NCBI RefSeq assembly: GCF_004134865.1
Contig: NZ_SDPO01000001.1
Location: 1,116,001-1,180,000, forward strand
Length of the DNA: 64,000 nucleotides
Reading direction: 5' to 3'
From: Agromyces fucosus
GTDB taxonomy: Bacteria > Actinomycetota > Actinomycetes > Actinomycetales > Microbacteriaceae
Made by a program: the position numbers and the translations under genes. Within the stretch, counting starts at the first letter, position 1, and every line of letters starts with the position of its first letter. Under the pieces are notes generated by a model. The model searched no databases, was not told where the DNA came from, and worked only from the letters and a program-made list of their open reading frames with translations. Below are positions 16,625-26,001 of the stretch, piece by piece.

Positions 16625-17626
16625 CTACCGGCCCGACCCGACGGTGGCCGCGATGCGCTCCCGCGTTGCGGCCGCGACCGCGACGCGAGCTCGCTCGAGC
16701 GCGCCGGCGCTCGCCCCCGCCCGGTCGAGCGCGAGGAGAGCCGCGCCGACGATCGGCGCCGAATCCAGGATCTCGAGGCGCGCACGCGGAGCGCTGAGAG
16801 CGAGGCCCCGGGTGATGCCGCCGATGAGTCGATCGTCGCCCGCCCGGATGATGCCGCCCCCCAGCACGATCGGGATGTCTCGATCCGTGAGCCGGAGCCG
16901 GGTCACGCATGCCCGGGCGAACGCAATGATCTCCTCCGCCTGCCGGTCGACGAGCCCGGTCGCGACGGCGTCCCCAGCTCGCGCGGCCTCGAACACCGTC
17001 GGCGTGAGCGCCGTGAGCTCGCCGGAGTCGCGCCGGCCGAAGTGCAGGTCCTCGATGAGCGCGGGCACCGAGGCGACCCCGAGCTGCTCGAGGATCGCGG
17101 CGGTGAGCACCGTGCGCGGGCCCCGGCCGTCGACATCCCTCGCCGCGTGCCAGAGCACCTGCTCGCCGATGCCGCTGCCGCCGCCCCAGTCGCCCGAGAT
17201 GGGGCCGAGCGAGGGGAACCGCACCTCGGCGCCGTCGGCGCGCACGCCGACCGCGTTCACTCCCGTGCCGCAGACGATCGCCACGGCGTCGGGTTCGTCG
17301 GTGCCCGCCCTGAGCACGGCGTAGAGGTCGTTGGCGACGACGGTGGACGGCCCGGACCACTCGAATCCGGCGATCGCGGCAGCGTACTGCTCGACCTCGA
17401 CCGTGAGGTCGAGTCCCGAGATGTAGAGGCCCGCATGTGCGACGGGGCGTCGCGCCGCGACCCCTCGCACGAGCTCGTCGACGACGGCCACGGCCTCGCC
17501 GAGCCCTTCGAAGTGCGGGCTCGAGCCGGCGCCGCGCGCGTGGGCGACGAGCTCGCCGTCGATCGTGAGCGCGACCGCGTCGGTCTTCGAGCCGCCGCCG
17601 TCGACGGCGACGATGACGCCGTTCAT
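16625..17626 (-). CDS. BadF/BadG/BcrA/BcrD-type sugar kinase (N-acetylglucosamine kinase-like)
   Basis: The 333-residue protein has the ASKHA ATPase fold: phosphate-1 loop VDGGGSKTD (residues 6-14), phosphate-2 region IVCGTGVN and adenosine loop IVLGGGIIRAG. The family includes mammalian NAGK, and many bacterial members act on GlcNAc or glucosamine. The start overlaps the GH4 stop codon (ATGA), so hydrolysis and phosphorylation are coupled. Activity on a GlcNAc-type sugar is inferred from family and context. Confidence 0.86.
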   Translation of the reverse strand: MNGVIVAVDGGGSKTDAVALTIDGELVAHARGAGSSPHFEGLGEAVAVVDELVRGVAARRPVAHAGLYISGLDLTVEVEQYAAAIAGFEWSGPSTVVANDLYAVLRAGTDEPDAVAIVCGTGVNAVGVRADGAEVRFPSLGPISGDWGGGSGIGEQVLWHAARDVDGRGPRTVLTAAILEQLGVASVPALIEDLHFGRRDSGELTALTPTVFEAARAGDAVATGLVDRQAEEIIAFARACVTRLRLTDRDIPIVLGGGIIRAGDDRLIGGITRGLALSAPRARLEILDSAPIVGAALLALDRAGASAGALERARVAVAAATRERIAATVGSGR

Positions 17627-18882
17627 CGCGCCCACTCGAGGAACGGTGCGTTCTCGGCCATCAGCAGGTCGGTCAGTTGCTCGGCACGATCGTGCTGCAG
17701 CACGAGCGGGTGCGCGCGCATGGCTCGGAGCACGCGGTCGCGCCCCCCGTGCACGGCGGCGTCGAGCGCGAGGCGCTCGTAGCCGGCGACCCCAGCGATG
17801 AGCCCGCGGATGTCGTCGGGCAACGGCGCGACCGGCTCCGCGACGAATCCCCCGTCGCGGAACACGGCCGGCACCTCGATGACGTGGTCGTCGGGCAGGA
17901 ACGGCAGGACGCCGTCGTTGCGCAGGTTGACCACGCGGGATCGGCTCGCGCCGTCGCGCATCGCCGCGAGCAGCTCGATCGCCGCTTCCGAGTAGAACGC
18001 GCCGCCGCGCCCCTCGAGTGCCGCCGGCTTCTCGTGCTGGGCCGGATCGGCGTAGAGCTCGAGCAGTTCGCGCTCGATGGCGCGCACCGCCTCGGCCCGC
18101 GTGGGCTCGTGCAGTTGCTCGCGCAGCACCTCGTCGTGGGCGTAGTAGTAGCGCAGGTAGTAGGAGGGGACGACGCCGAGCTGCGCGATGAGGGCCGGCG
18201 CGAGGTGCACCTCTTCGGCGAGCTCGCCGAGCCGGTGCTCGAGCAGCCCCGGCAGCCGGTCGGCACCGTCGATCACGACGCTCCGCTCCCACGTGAGGTG
18301 GTTGAGGCCGACGTGGCCGAGGCTCACCCGGTCGTGCTCGACGTCGAAGAGCGACGCGAACCGGCGCTGGAAGCCGATCGCCACATTGCAGAGGCCGACG
18401 GCGCGGTGGCCCGCTTCGAGCAGCGCCCGGGTCACGATGCCGACGGGGTTCGTGAAGTCGACGATCCAGGCGTCTGGCTTCGCATGTGCTCGCACGACGT
18501 CGGCGATGCGCAGCACCACGGGCACGGTGCGCAGCGCCTTCGCGAGGCCGCCGGGTCCGGTCGTCTCCTGGCCGATGCATCCGGCCTCGTGCGGCCAGGT
18601 CTCGTCGGCATGGCGGGCGTCCTGCCCGCCGACCCGCAGCTGGATGAGCACCGCGTCGGCGTCGGCGACGCCGGCGACGAGATCGGTCGTGCCGATGACC
18701 TTCGCGGGATGCCCCGCGTGCTCGAGCATGCGCTGCGACATGCCGGCGACGAGCGCGAGACGGCGTTCATCGGGGTCGACGAGGCGGATCTCCTCGAGCG
18801 GGAGGGTGTCGCGCAGGCGTGCGAACCCGTCGATCAGTTCGGGCGTGTAGGTCGAGCCTCCGCCGACGATGGCGAGCTTCAT
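17623..18882 (-). CDS. Glycoside hydrolase family 4 (6-phospho-beta-glucosidase-like)
   Basis: GH4 enzymes cleave glycosides by an NAD+/Mn2+-dependent redox-elimination mechanism. NAD binding shows as VGGGSTYTPELI at residues 6-17. The metal ligands are visible as Cys in GLCNVAIG (about 172) and His in GLNHLTWER. The length of 419 aa is normal. Most characterised GH4 enzymes act on 6-phospho sugars, yet this locus has an ABC transporter and a kinase rather than a PTS, so phosphorylation may occur intracellularly or the substrate may be unphosphorylated. It is overlapped by the kinase gene. Confidence 0.92.
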   Translation of the reverse strand: MKLAIVGGGSTYTPELIDGFARLRDTLPLEEIRLVDPDERRLALVAGMSQRMLEHAGHPAKVIGTTDLVAGVADADAVLIQLRVGGQDARHADETWPHEAGCIGQETTGPGGLAKALRTVPVVLRIADVVRAHAKPDAWIVDFTNPVGIVTRALLEAGHRAVGLCNVAIGFQRRFASLFDVEHDRVSLGHVGLNHLTWERSVVIDGADRLPGLLEHRLGELAEEVHLAPALIAQLGVVPSYYLRYYYAHDEVLREQLHEPTRAEAVRAIERELLELYADPAQHEKPAALEGRGGAFYSEAAIELLAAMRDGASRSRVVNLRNDGVLPFLPDDHVIEVPAVFRDGGFVAEPVAPLPDDIRGLIAGVAGYERLALDAAVHGGRDRVLRAMRAHPLVLQHDRAEQLTDLLMAENAPFLEWAR

Positions 18883-18951
18883 GGGTCCTCAATTCGTGCG
18901 TGGGTCGCCCGCGCCACTGGCGCAAGGAGCGAAGGGTCGGTGAACGGACGA

Positions 18952-18971
18952 CGGATGCCCCGTGGCATCCG
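18952..18971. terminator. GGATGCC-type hairpin between ROK and GH4 genes
   Basis: An 8-bp stem CGGATGCC/GGCATCCG with a CCGT loop lies just downstream of the ROK stop codon. No U run. It may attenuate rather than stop the leftward transcript. Confidence 0.55.
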
Positions 18972-18984
18972 CTCTTCGGCCGAT

Positions 18985-20145
18985 TCAGGAGGCGAGCGAG
19001 ATGTCCGCCTCGAGATGGTCGCGGATCTGCTCGACGAGCTGCTGGCGCGCGCCGAGGAGCACCGGCTGGGAACCCGTGCCGCTCGTGCGCATCACGAGCT
19101 TCGGGTGCGCCGCCGGATCGACGCGCTCGGCGACGAGCTCGGCGAGCCGGGCGCCGCCCGCGATGCCGGTCGGCCCGCCGAGCACGATCATCGAGGGATC
19201 GAGGATCGCGAGCAGCGGGTTGACGGCGAGGATCACGCGGTCGGCGAGCGCCGAGAGGGCGTCGTCGTCGTGGGTCAGGCGAGGCAGCACCTCGGCGAGC
19301 GTCTCTCCGCTCCCGCCGTCGCCGAGCAGGCGGACCACGGCGGGGCCCCCGAGCAGGTCGGTGAAGTCGTTCGCGGCGGGAGCGAGCGGCTCCGCCGTTC
19401 GCGGCACCGCGAGGTAGCCGATCTCGCCGGCCCCGCCCGAAGCGCCCCGGTGCACGACTCCGCCCAGATCCAGGCCGACGCCGAGGCCGTCGCCGATCCA
19501 GAACAGCGCGAAGCTCGGAGCCTGCTGAGCCGCACCGGCCGAACGCTCGGCCATGGTCGCGAGGTTGACGTCGTTGTCGATCGTCACCTGCAGGCCGAGT
19601 TCCCGCTCGATGCGCGCGCGAGCCCCGGTCGCCGGCCACCCCGGCAGGGTGTCGGTGAACGAGAGCTCGTCGCCGTCGACGAAGAACGCGGCCTGCACGC
19701 CGATCACGACGCGGCTGACCGTGCTCTCGTCGATGCCGGCCTCGGCGCAGGCCGCCCGCACGGCGGCGCGCACGTCACCTTCGGGAGAGCGCTCGTGCGA
19801 GTCCGTCGCGATCTGCACGATCGGGTGGTCATGGTCGACGGCATCGACGACGACGGCCTGGATGGCCCGGTCGAGGATCGAGATCGCGACGCCCGTGATG
19901 CGGTCGGTCCGCACGCCGTAGGTGATCGCGTTCGGTCCGCGGCCGCCCGACAGCTCGCCGACGGGTCGGATCAGGCCCACCCGCTCGAGCCGAGCCAGCA
20001 TCTGCGACGCAGTGGGCTTGGAGAGACCCGTGAGCTCGCCGAGCTGGGATCGAGTGAGTGCACCATGCTCGAGGATGAGCCGGAAGGCGGTGCGGTCGTT
20101 GCGCGCGGCGAGCCACGTCGGGGTGCCGGGGTCGATCTGGTTCAC
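18985..20145 (-). CDS. ROK-family transcriptional regulator
   Basis: An N-terminal winged helix-turn-helix (LTRSQLGELTGLSKPTASQ) is followed by a ROK sugar-kinase-like domain of about 300 residues, the NagC/XylR architecture. The ROK signature is weak: the usual CxCGxxGC zinc loop is not evident. I prefer the GTG at 20145 (MNQIDPG), with GAGAGG upstream; GTG 20181 is the longer option and lacks a ribosome-binding site. It lies between the ABC transporter and GH4 genes and probably regulates them in response to an oligosaccharide or its phosphate. Confidence 0.88.
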   Translation of the reverse strand: MNQIDPGTPTWLAARNDRTAFRLILEHGALTRSQLGELTGLSKPTASQMLARLERVGLIRPVGELSGGRGPNAITYGVRTDRITGVAISILDRAIQAVVVDAVDHDHPIVQIATDSHERSPEGDVRAAVRAACAEAGIDESTVSRVVIGVQAAFFVDGDELSFTDTLPGWPATGARARIERELGLQVTIDNDVNLATMAERSAGAAQQAPSFALFWIGDGLGVGLDLGGVVHRGASGGAGEIGYLAVPRTAEPLAPAANDFTDLLGGPAVVRLLGDGGSGETLAEVLPRLTHDDDALSALADRVILAVNPLLAILDPSMIVLGGPTGIAGGARLAELVAERVDPAAHPKLVMRTSGTGSQPVLLGARQQLVEQIRDHLEADISLAS

Positions 20146-20214
20146 GTCGGGCCGCCTCTCTCGTTTCGTGTTCGTGGTCACTCTATCTGATAAGAATGTT
20201 TACTGTTTGTTGAC

Positions 20215-21081
20215 TCACCCGCCGTTCCGCACGTCGTCGCGCAGCCGCCCGAGTCGATCCGGGTCGGCCGCGGCCTCGAGCAGCGTCTTCGTGTACTCGT
20301 GCTGCGGATCGAGGATCACCTGCTCGCTCGGTCCTCGTTCGACGATCTCCCCGCGGTACATGACGAGGATCTCGTCGGAGAAGTGCCGCGCGGTCGCGAG
20401 GTCATGCGTGATGTAGAGCACGCCGAGGTGCTCCTGCCGCTGCAGCTCTGCGAGGAGGTTCAGCACGCCGAGGCGGATCGAGACGTCGAGCATCGACACG
20501 GGCTCGTCGGCGATGATGAACCGCGATCCCGGGGCGAGCGCACGCGCGATCGCGACGCGCTGCCGCTGCCCGCCCGAGAGCTCGTGCGGCCGACGATCGG
20601 CGAAGGTCGCCGCGGGCGAGAGGCGCACGCGCTCGAGCAGCTCCTCGGCGCGTTCGCGGATCTCCCGCGACGACAGCCGCGGGTTGTGGATGCGCAGCGG
20701 CCGCTCGAGGTGGTGCAGGATCGGGTGGAACGGGTTCAGCGAGCTGAACGGGTCCTGGAACACCATCTGCACGTCGCGCCGATACCGGGCGAGTCCTCCG
20801 CCGCGAGTCGCGCTCGTGCGCCCGTCGAGCAATACCTCGCCGGACGTCGGCGTCTCGAGCTTGGCCATCATCCGTGCGATCGTCGACTTGCCCGAGCCGC
20901 TCTCGCCGACGAGGGCGATGGTGCGACCGGGCTCGAGCGTGAACGAGACATCCTTCACCGCGTTGAGCGTGCGCACCTTGGTGCCGCTCCGCAGCCGGAA
21001 GTCCTTGACCAGGTTGCGCGCCTCGAGCGTCGTGGTCAAGGTCGCCTGGGCCTGCGCCTGGGGTTGTGCCTGCCCGCTCAT
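20215..21081 (-). CDS. Oligopeptide/oligosaccharide ABC transporter ATPase (DppF/OppF-like)
   Basis: ATP-binding subunit of 288 residues. Walker A GESGSGKST, Q-loop VFQDPFSSLNP, signature LSGGQ and Walker B FIIADEPVSMLD are visible. The C-terminal portion has the oligopeptide-transporter extension (YTKTLLEAA). It overlaps the partner ATPase by ATGA and is the last transporter gene; the ROK gene follows about 30-70 bp later. The subfamily also imports beta-linked oligosaccharides, which fits the nearby GH4 gene. Confidence 0.93.
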   Translation of the reverse strand: MSGQAQPQAQAQATLTTTLEARNLVKDFRLRSGTKVRTLNAVKDVSFTLEPGRTIALVGESGSGKSTIARMMAKLETPTSGEVLLDGRTSATRGGGLARYRRDVQMVFQDPFSSLNPFHPILHHLERPLRIHNPRLSSREIRERAEELLERVRLSPAATFADRRPHELSGGQRQRVAIARALAPGSRFIIADEPVSMLDVSIRLGVLNLLAELQRQEHLGVLYITHDLATARHFSDEILVMYRGEIVERGPSEQVILDPQHEYTKTLLEAAADPDRLGRLRDDVRNGG

Positions 21082-21974
21082 GCAGCACCTCCGGCCGCTA
21101 CGCCGGTGCGGATGAAGTCGCCGCGCTCGCCGCGCAGGCTCGGGAAGCTCGAGAGGAGCCGCCTCGTGTACGGATGCCCCGGCGCCCGGTAGATCTGCTC
21201 GGCGTCGCCCTGCTCGATGATCTCGCCGTCGAGCATGATCGCGATGCGATCGCTGATCTCGATGAGCAGCGGCAGGTCGTGCGTGATGAAGATCACGGCG
21301 AAGCCGAGTCGCTCGCGCAGCCGCATGATCTCGCGGATGATGCCGCGCTGCACGACCACGTCGAGCGCCGTGGTCGGTTCATCCATGATCATGACCTGCG
21401 GGTCGAGGGCGAGCGCCATCGCGATCATGACGCGCTGTCGCATGCCGCCCGACAGCTCGTGCGGGAAGCTCGAGAGCCGCGTCGGGTCGACGCCGACGAG
21501 GGTCAGCAGCTCGGCGCTCCTGGCCTCGCGCTCGGCGCGCCGCATCTCCGGCCGATGGGTCGAGAACACGTCGTGCAACTGCTTCCGCACGTTCATGACG
21601 GGGTTCAGCGAGTTCATCGAGCCCTGGAAGACCATCGACACCTTGTTCCATCGGAACCGGCGCAGGGCCTCGCCATCGAGGGCCACGACATCGACGTCGT
21701 CACCGGATGCGTCGTGGAACACCACGTCTCCCCCGGTCATGAGCGCCGGGGCCTTGAGCAGCCGGTTGAGCCCGTAGGCGAGGGTCGTCTTGCCGCAGCC
21801 AGACTCCCCCGCGAGGCCGAGGATCTCACCGCGATGCAGCGTGATCGATGCCCCGCGCACGGCCTTCACCGGCGGGTCGACCTCGTACTCGATCGAGACG
21901 TTCCGTGCGGTCAGGACGGGCTCGCCGAGGACGGCGACGTTCCTGGCATTGGCGTTCATGGAATCGGCGTTCAT
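21078..21974 (-). CDS. Oligopeptide/oligosaccharide ABC transporter ATPase (DppD/OppD-like)
   Basis: ATP-binding subunit of 298 residues. Walker A is GESGCGKTT, the Q-loop is VFQGSMNSLNP, the signature LSGGMRQR is the OppD variant, and Walker B is VMIMDEPTTALD. Start 21974 is set by the ATGA overlap with the permease; ATG 21959 is in frame and possible. The N-terminus repeats MNADSMNANARN, probably from slippage or duplication around the start codon. Confidence 0.93.
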   Translation of the reverse strand: MNADSMNANARNVAVLGEPVLTARNVSIEYEVDPPVKAVRGASITLHRGEILGLAGESGCGKTTLAYGLNRLLKAPALMTGGDVVFHDASGDDVDVVALDGEALRRFRWNKVSMVFQGSMNSLNPVMNVRKQLHDVFSTHRPEMRRAEREARSAELLTLVGVDPTRLSSFPHELSGGMRQRVMIAMALALDPQVMIMDEPTTALDVVVQRGIIREIMRLRERLGFAVIFITHDLPLLIEISDRIAIMLDGEIIEQGDAEQIYRAPGHPYTRRLLSSFPSLRGERGDFIRTGVAAGGAA

Positions 21975-23062
21975 GCGAATGCTCCGGTGTCGGCGACGCC
22001 CTTGCCGGCCTTGGCGGCCCGGCGCTGGCGCTTCGCGTTCTCAGGCGCGAGCCTGAGCTTCGGGTTCACGACCTCGTCGATCGCGAAGTTGATGAGGGAG
22101 AGTCCGGCGCCGAGCGCGGCGATGATGAGGCCGGGCGGCACGAACCACCACCAGGCTCCGGTGCCGACCGCCTGGCCGGTCTGGGCGTCGTTCAGCATCG
22201 TGCCGAGCGTGATCGACCCGGTCGGCCCGAGGCCGAGGTAGGAGAGTCCGGCCTCGCCGAGCACCGCGAAGATGACGCCGAAGATGAACTGGGCCGCGAG
22301 CAGCGGCACGAGGTTCGGCAGGATCTCGACGAAGATGATGCGGCCGGGCTTCTCGCCGGCCACGCGCGCCGCCGCGACGTACTCGCGGGTGCGCAGCGAC
22401 CGTGCCTGCGCCCGCAGCACGACGGCGGATCCGGCCCAGCCCGTGATGCCGAGCACGAGCGCGACGAGCAGGGAGCTCCTCGCGAGCGGCCCGAGCCCCT
22501 CGGCGTTCTGCACGTAGGCGGCGATCACCATGACGACGGGCAGACCGGGGATCACGAGCACGATGTTCGTGAACAGCGTGAGCACCTCGTCGAGCACCCC
22601 GCCGAAGTAGCCGGCGAAGACGCCGAAGATCACGGCGAGGAGCAGCGCCACGATGCCCGCGACGATGCCGATGAAGAGCGAGCCCTGGGTGCCCCACGCG
22701 AGCTGCGAGAAGACGTCGTACCCGAGCTTGGTCGTGCCCAGCCAGTGCTCGGCCGAGGGCGGCTGGAGCGCCTCGTTGCTTGAGTCGCGCGGCGGCTGGG
22801 CGATCATCGGGCCGAAGATGCCGAAGAGCGTGATGAGGCCGACGATCACGACGCCCGTGACGAGCTTGCCCGAGCGACTCGGCAGGATGTGCCGGAATCG
22901 GCCGCCGCGAGTCGCCCGTGCGGCTGCGATCGCGGCGGTGGCGGTCGCCTCGCGGTTCGTCTCGCGCACCGCCTCAGCCGAGACGGGTGACTGGAACAGT
23001 GCGTCGTCGCCGGTCGCGTACGAGTCGTCGGCACGCTCGAGCGTGGGCTGGGAGTCAACCAT
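21971..23062 (-). CDS. ABC transporter permease (DppC/OppC-like)
   Basis: Inner-membrane permease of 363 residues. A long charged cytoplasmic N-terminus (about 65 residues) precedes the first helix and the OppC N-terminal domain. The EAA loop is recognisable as EYVAAARVAGEKPGRIIFVEILPN. The gene overlaps DppB by 8 bases and DppD by 4. Confidence 0.92.
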   Translation of the reverse strand: MVDSQPTLERADDSYATGDDALFQSPVSAEAVRETNREATATAAIAAARATRGGRFRHILPSRSGKLVTGVVIVGLITLFGIFGPMIAQPPRDSSNEALQPPSAEHWLGTTKLGYDVFSQLAWGTQGSLFIGIVAGIVALLLAVIFGVFAGYFGGVLDEVLTLFTNIVLVIPGLPVVMVIAAYVQNAEGLGPLARSSLLVALVLGITGWAGSAVVLRAQARSLRTREYVAAARVAGEKPGRIIFVEILPNLVPLLAAQFIFGVIFAVLGEAGLSYLGLGPTGSITLGTMLNDAQTGQAVGTGAWWWFVPPGLIIAALGAGLSLINFAIDEVVNPKLRLAPENAKRQRRAAKAGKGVADTGAFA

Positions 23063-24059
23063 TGTGTCGCACCCTCGGGTCGATGAAGCCGTAGATGAGG
23101 TCCATGAAGAAGTTGGCGGCGAGCACCGTGAGCGTGATCACGAGGAAGACGCCCTGCATGAGCGCGTAGTCGAGGCCCTGCACCGCCTGGATCATGAGCT
23201 TGCCGATCCCGGGATAGCTGAACACCTGCTCCATGACGATGGAACCGGCCACGACGAAGCCGAGGGCGATGCCGAATCCGGCGAGGCTCGGGATGGCGGC
23301 GTTGCGCGAGGCGTACTTGGTGCGCACCCGGCGAGGGGTGAGCCCCTTCGCCTCGGCGGTGACGACGTAGTCCTCCGACATCGTCGACACCATCATGTTG
23401 CGCATGCCGAGGAGCCATCCGCCGACCGAGGAGAGCACGATCGTGATCGCCGGAAGGATCGCGTGGTAGATCGCGCTCCCGATGAACGCCCAGCTGAGCT
23501 CTGGACCGGCCGGGAACTCGAAGACGTCGTAGCCGCCGACGATCGGGAACAACCCCAATTGAACGGAGAACACCGCGACGAGCACGAGTGCCAGCCAGAA
23601 GTACGGGATCGACTGGAAGACCGTCGTGACCGGCACGAGGTGGTCGAGCCAGGTGCCGCGCCGCCATCCGACCCATGCGCCGACGATGATGCCGAGCACG
23701 AAGGAGATGACGGTCGCGACGCCGACCAGGATGATCGTCCACGGCAGGGCGGCCGCGATGAGATCGGCGACCGGGGCCGGGTACCTCGTGGAGGAGACGC
23801 CGAGGTCTCCCTGAAGCAACCGGCCCCAGTACGCCACGTACTGGTCCCAGAGGGACATGTCCTTCCCGGCGCCGAGGATCGAGGTGATCGCCGCGATCGT
23901 CTCCTCGGAGAGCGGGCGTCCGCCGCTGGCACGCCGGAGCTTGCCCAGCATGATGGCCGCGGGGTCGCCCGGCAGGAGTCGCGGGAGCAGGAAATTGAGC
24001 GAGATCGCCGCCCAGAGGGTCACCAGGTAGAAGGCGACCCGCCGAAGGTAGAAGCTCAT
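23055..24059 (-). CDS. ABC transporter permease (DppB/OppB-like)
   Basis: Permease of 334 residues with about six helices. The N-terminal block NFLLPRLLPGDPAA and the EAA loop DYVVTAEAKGLTPRRVRTKY are typical of DppB. It lies 45 bp downstream of the binding-protein gene, so the order is binding protein, B, C, D, F. Confidence 0.92.
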   Translation of the reverse strand: MSFYLRRVAFYLVTLWAAISLNFLLPRLLPGDPAAIMLGKLRRASGGRPLSEETIAAITSILGAGKDMSLWDQYVAYWGRLLQGDLGVSSTRYPAPVADLIAAALPWTIILVGVATVISFVLGIIVGAWVGWRRGTWLDHLVPVTTVFQSIPYFWLALVLVAVFSVQLGLFPIVGGYDVFEFPAGPELSWAFIGSAIYHAILPAITIVLSSVGGWLLGMRNMMVSTMSEDYVVTAEAKGLTPRRVRTKYASRNAAIPSLAGFGIALGFVVAGSIVMEQVFSYPGIGKLMIQAVQGLDYALMQGVFLVITLTVLAANFFMDLIYGFIDPRVRHNG

Positions 24060-24104
24060 GCCGCTGCCGTCCTCGAGTTGGGGAGTTCCATGGGACCGAC
24101 CGGG

Positions 24105-25769
24105 CTACTTCGCCGGCGTGAGGTGGGCGAGCACGACCGCATTCGCCACCGCGAGGTACGGCAGCGGCGCGGCGTAGAGGTCGTCCTCGCTCGGCCATCC
24201 GCTGAACTTCTCGGTGTTGAAGAACGACTGCGAGGCGTTCAGCACCACCGGGATGTACGGAAGGTCCCGCGCGATCTCGGTCTGGATGGTCGCATAGGCC
24301 GCCTGCTTCGTCGCGACGTCCTGCGTGGCACCCGCGGCGAGCACGGCCGCGTCGACGGCCGGGTTCGAGTAACGCGCGTAGTTCTGTCCGTCGAGCGGCG
24401 ACTCGCCGACCTTCACGGTCGAGGAGCCGGCGAAGTACTCGTGGTAGTTCGAGTACGGGTCGGCGACGAGACTCTGCGTGAGGCCGTAGAGCGCCATCTG
24501 GAAGTCGCCCGACTGGATCGGCGTCCAGTACTCGGCGTCGGAGACGGTGCGGGCGTTGATGCGGATGCCCGCCTCGGCCGCCTGCTCGGAGATGAGCTTG
24601 GCCGCGTCATTGTAGTCGGTCCAGCCGTCGGGCGAGAACAGGTCGATCTCGATCGCCGTGCCGCCCTTGCCGTAGAAGCCGTCGGCGTCCTTCGTGTATC
24701 CGGCTGCCTCGAGAATGGCGCCGGCTTCCGCTGCGTCCGCCTCCTGGGGGCTCGTCGCGAGCTCAGGGTCGCTCAGCCACTGCTCGTCGCGCGGCTGGAG
24801 GGTGAACGACGGCGAGGACTCGCCCGCGAGCCCGGCGAACGCCTTGTCGGCGATCGTGGCGCGGTCGATCGCGACGTTGATCGCCTGGCGCACGGCCGGG
24901 TCGGTCTGCGGTCCCTTGCAGCCGAGGTCGGCGTTCGCGCAGGTCGTGATCGTCGTCGGGTCCTGCTGGAGGTTCAGCGTCGTGATGTCACCCGCGCCGG
25001 TGACGGCGTCGGGGTTCGCAATGAACTGGCCGACCCAGTCGATCTTGCCGGTCGTCAGGAGGTCCTGCGACGACTGGTTCGAGTCGAGTCCGAGGTACTG
25101 CACCTCGGTCACGGCGGGAGCACCGTCTCGGAAGAGCTCGTTCGCCTCGACCGTGTAGGCGGCGTCGGAGAAGCTCTTCAGCACGTACGGACCCGAGCCG
25201 ACGGGCTCGGGGTTCGTCTCGGCCATGAAGTCGTCGATGTCGGCCCAGATGTGCTCGGGGATGATGTACGTCGAGCCGAGCGTCAGCGAGGCGCTCGTGA
25301 ACTGCGGCTCGGTGTAGGTGAGCACGACGGTGGTTGGGTCGGTGGCCTCGGCCGAGACGAACTGCTCGGACTTGTTCGAGCCGTAGCCGAACGTGAAGGC
25401 GACGTCGTCGGCAGTGAGGTCCTCACCGTCGCTCCACTGCAGGCCGGGCTTGATCGTGACGGTGAGCGTGCGGCCGTCTTCGCTGTACTCGTAGCTGTCG
25501 CCGATGAGTCCGACCGGTGCGTCGGCCGAGAGCTGGTTGAAGAAGAACAGAGGCTCGTAGATCACGCCGAAGGTCGCGTGCACGGCCGTGTCGACGGCGA
25601 ACGGGTTGAAGTTGTTGTTGATCGGCGTGGCACTGCCCGCCCAGATGCGGAGGACCGGGGCGTCGTCGCCGCCTCCTCCGGCCGACGGGGTGCATCCGGT
25701 CATTCCCAGGGCGATCGCGGCCGCTCCGGCGGCCAGTGCCACCGCGAGGGAGCGTTTGGTTCGAGTCAT
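24105..25769 (-). CDS. Extracellular solute-binding lipoprotein, family 5 (DppA/OppA-like)
   Basis: The lipoprotein of about 554 residues has a signal peptide with lipobox GMTGC near residue 26 and an SBP_bac_5 fold (WSDGEDLTADDVAFTF). I start at ATG 25769 (MTRTKRSLAV), with AGAGGA upstream; the open frame extends to 25841. Family-5 binding proteins take peptides, nickel or oligosaccharides such as cellobiose or chitobiose. The GH4, kinase and ROK genes downstream favour an oligosaccharide, which is inference. Confidence 0.92.
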   Translation of the reverse strand: MTRTKRSLAVALAAGAAAIALGMTGCTPSAGGGGDDAPVLRIWAGSATPINNNFNPFAVDTAVHATFGVIYEPLFFFNQLSADAPVGLIGDSYEYSEDGRTLTVTIKPGLQWSDGEDLTADDVAFTFGYGSNKSEQFVSAEATDPTTVVLTYTEPQFTSASLTLGSTYIIPEHIWADIDDFMAETNPEPVGSGPYVLKSFSDAAYTVEANELFRDGAPAVTEVQYLGLDSNQSSQDLLTTGKIDWVGQFIANPDAVTGAGDITTLNLQQDPTTITTCANADLGCKGPQTDPAVRQAINVAIDRATIADKAFAGLAGESSPSFTLQPRDEQWLSDPELATSPQEADAAEAGAILEAAGYTKDADGFYGKGGTAIEIDLFSPDGWTDYNDAAKLISEQAAEAGIRINARTVSDAEYWTPIQSGDFQMALYGLTQSLVADPYSNYHEYFAGSSTVKVGESPLDGQNYARYSNPAVDAAVLAAGATQDVATKQAAYATIQTEIARDLPYIPVVLNASQSFFNTEKFSGWPSEDDLYAAPLPYLAVANAVVLAHLTPAK

Positions 25770-25859
25770 CTCGGCATTCCTCTCGTGCTTCGTTGCGTGG
25801 AAGGTGGTGCAGTTCGCCGTGCGCAGGGGGTCGATGCTCACGCGTTACTGGAAGTGACC

Positions 25860-25930
25860 CTAACAGAAAAGATAGTAACTGGAAACAAATCATCCAGTTT
25901 CTGTTTCCACATCGTTTCCCACTCGTTTCC
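25860..25930 (-). promoter_or_regulatory. Promoter and phased GTTTCC operator for the Dpp-type operon
   Basis: Reading leftward: -35 TTGTTT (25883-25888), 17-bp spacer, -10 TGTTAG (25860-25865). Immediately upstream, GTTTCC occurs three times exactly 11 bp apart (25903, 25914, 25925), and an inverted copy TGGAAAC is at 25880. The helical phasing suggests cooperative binding by a regulator. Confidence 0.5.
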
Positions 25931-25946
25931 GATGCGAAGACGACGA

Positions 25947-25979
25947 AAGCGCGGCGCCGACCAGGTCGGCACCGCGCTT
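25947..25979 (-). terminator. Terminator after the KDPG-aldolase gene
   Basis: A 16-bp stem AAGCGCGGCGCCGACC / GGTCGGCACCGCGCTT with a 1-base centre and one G-U-type mismatch lies downstream of the aldolase stop codon. It isolates the transporter operon from the aldolase operon. Confidence 0.75.
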
Positions 25980-26001
25980 CGGATTCCTCCGATCGCCTCG
26001 G

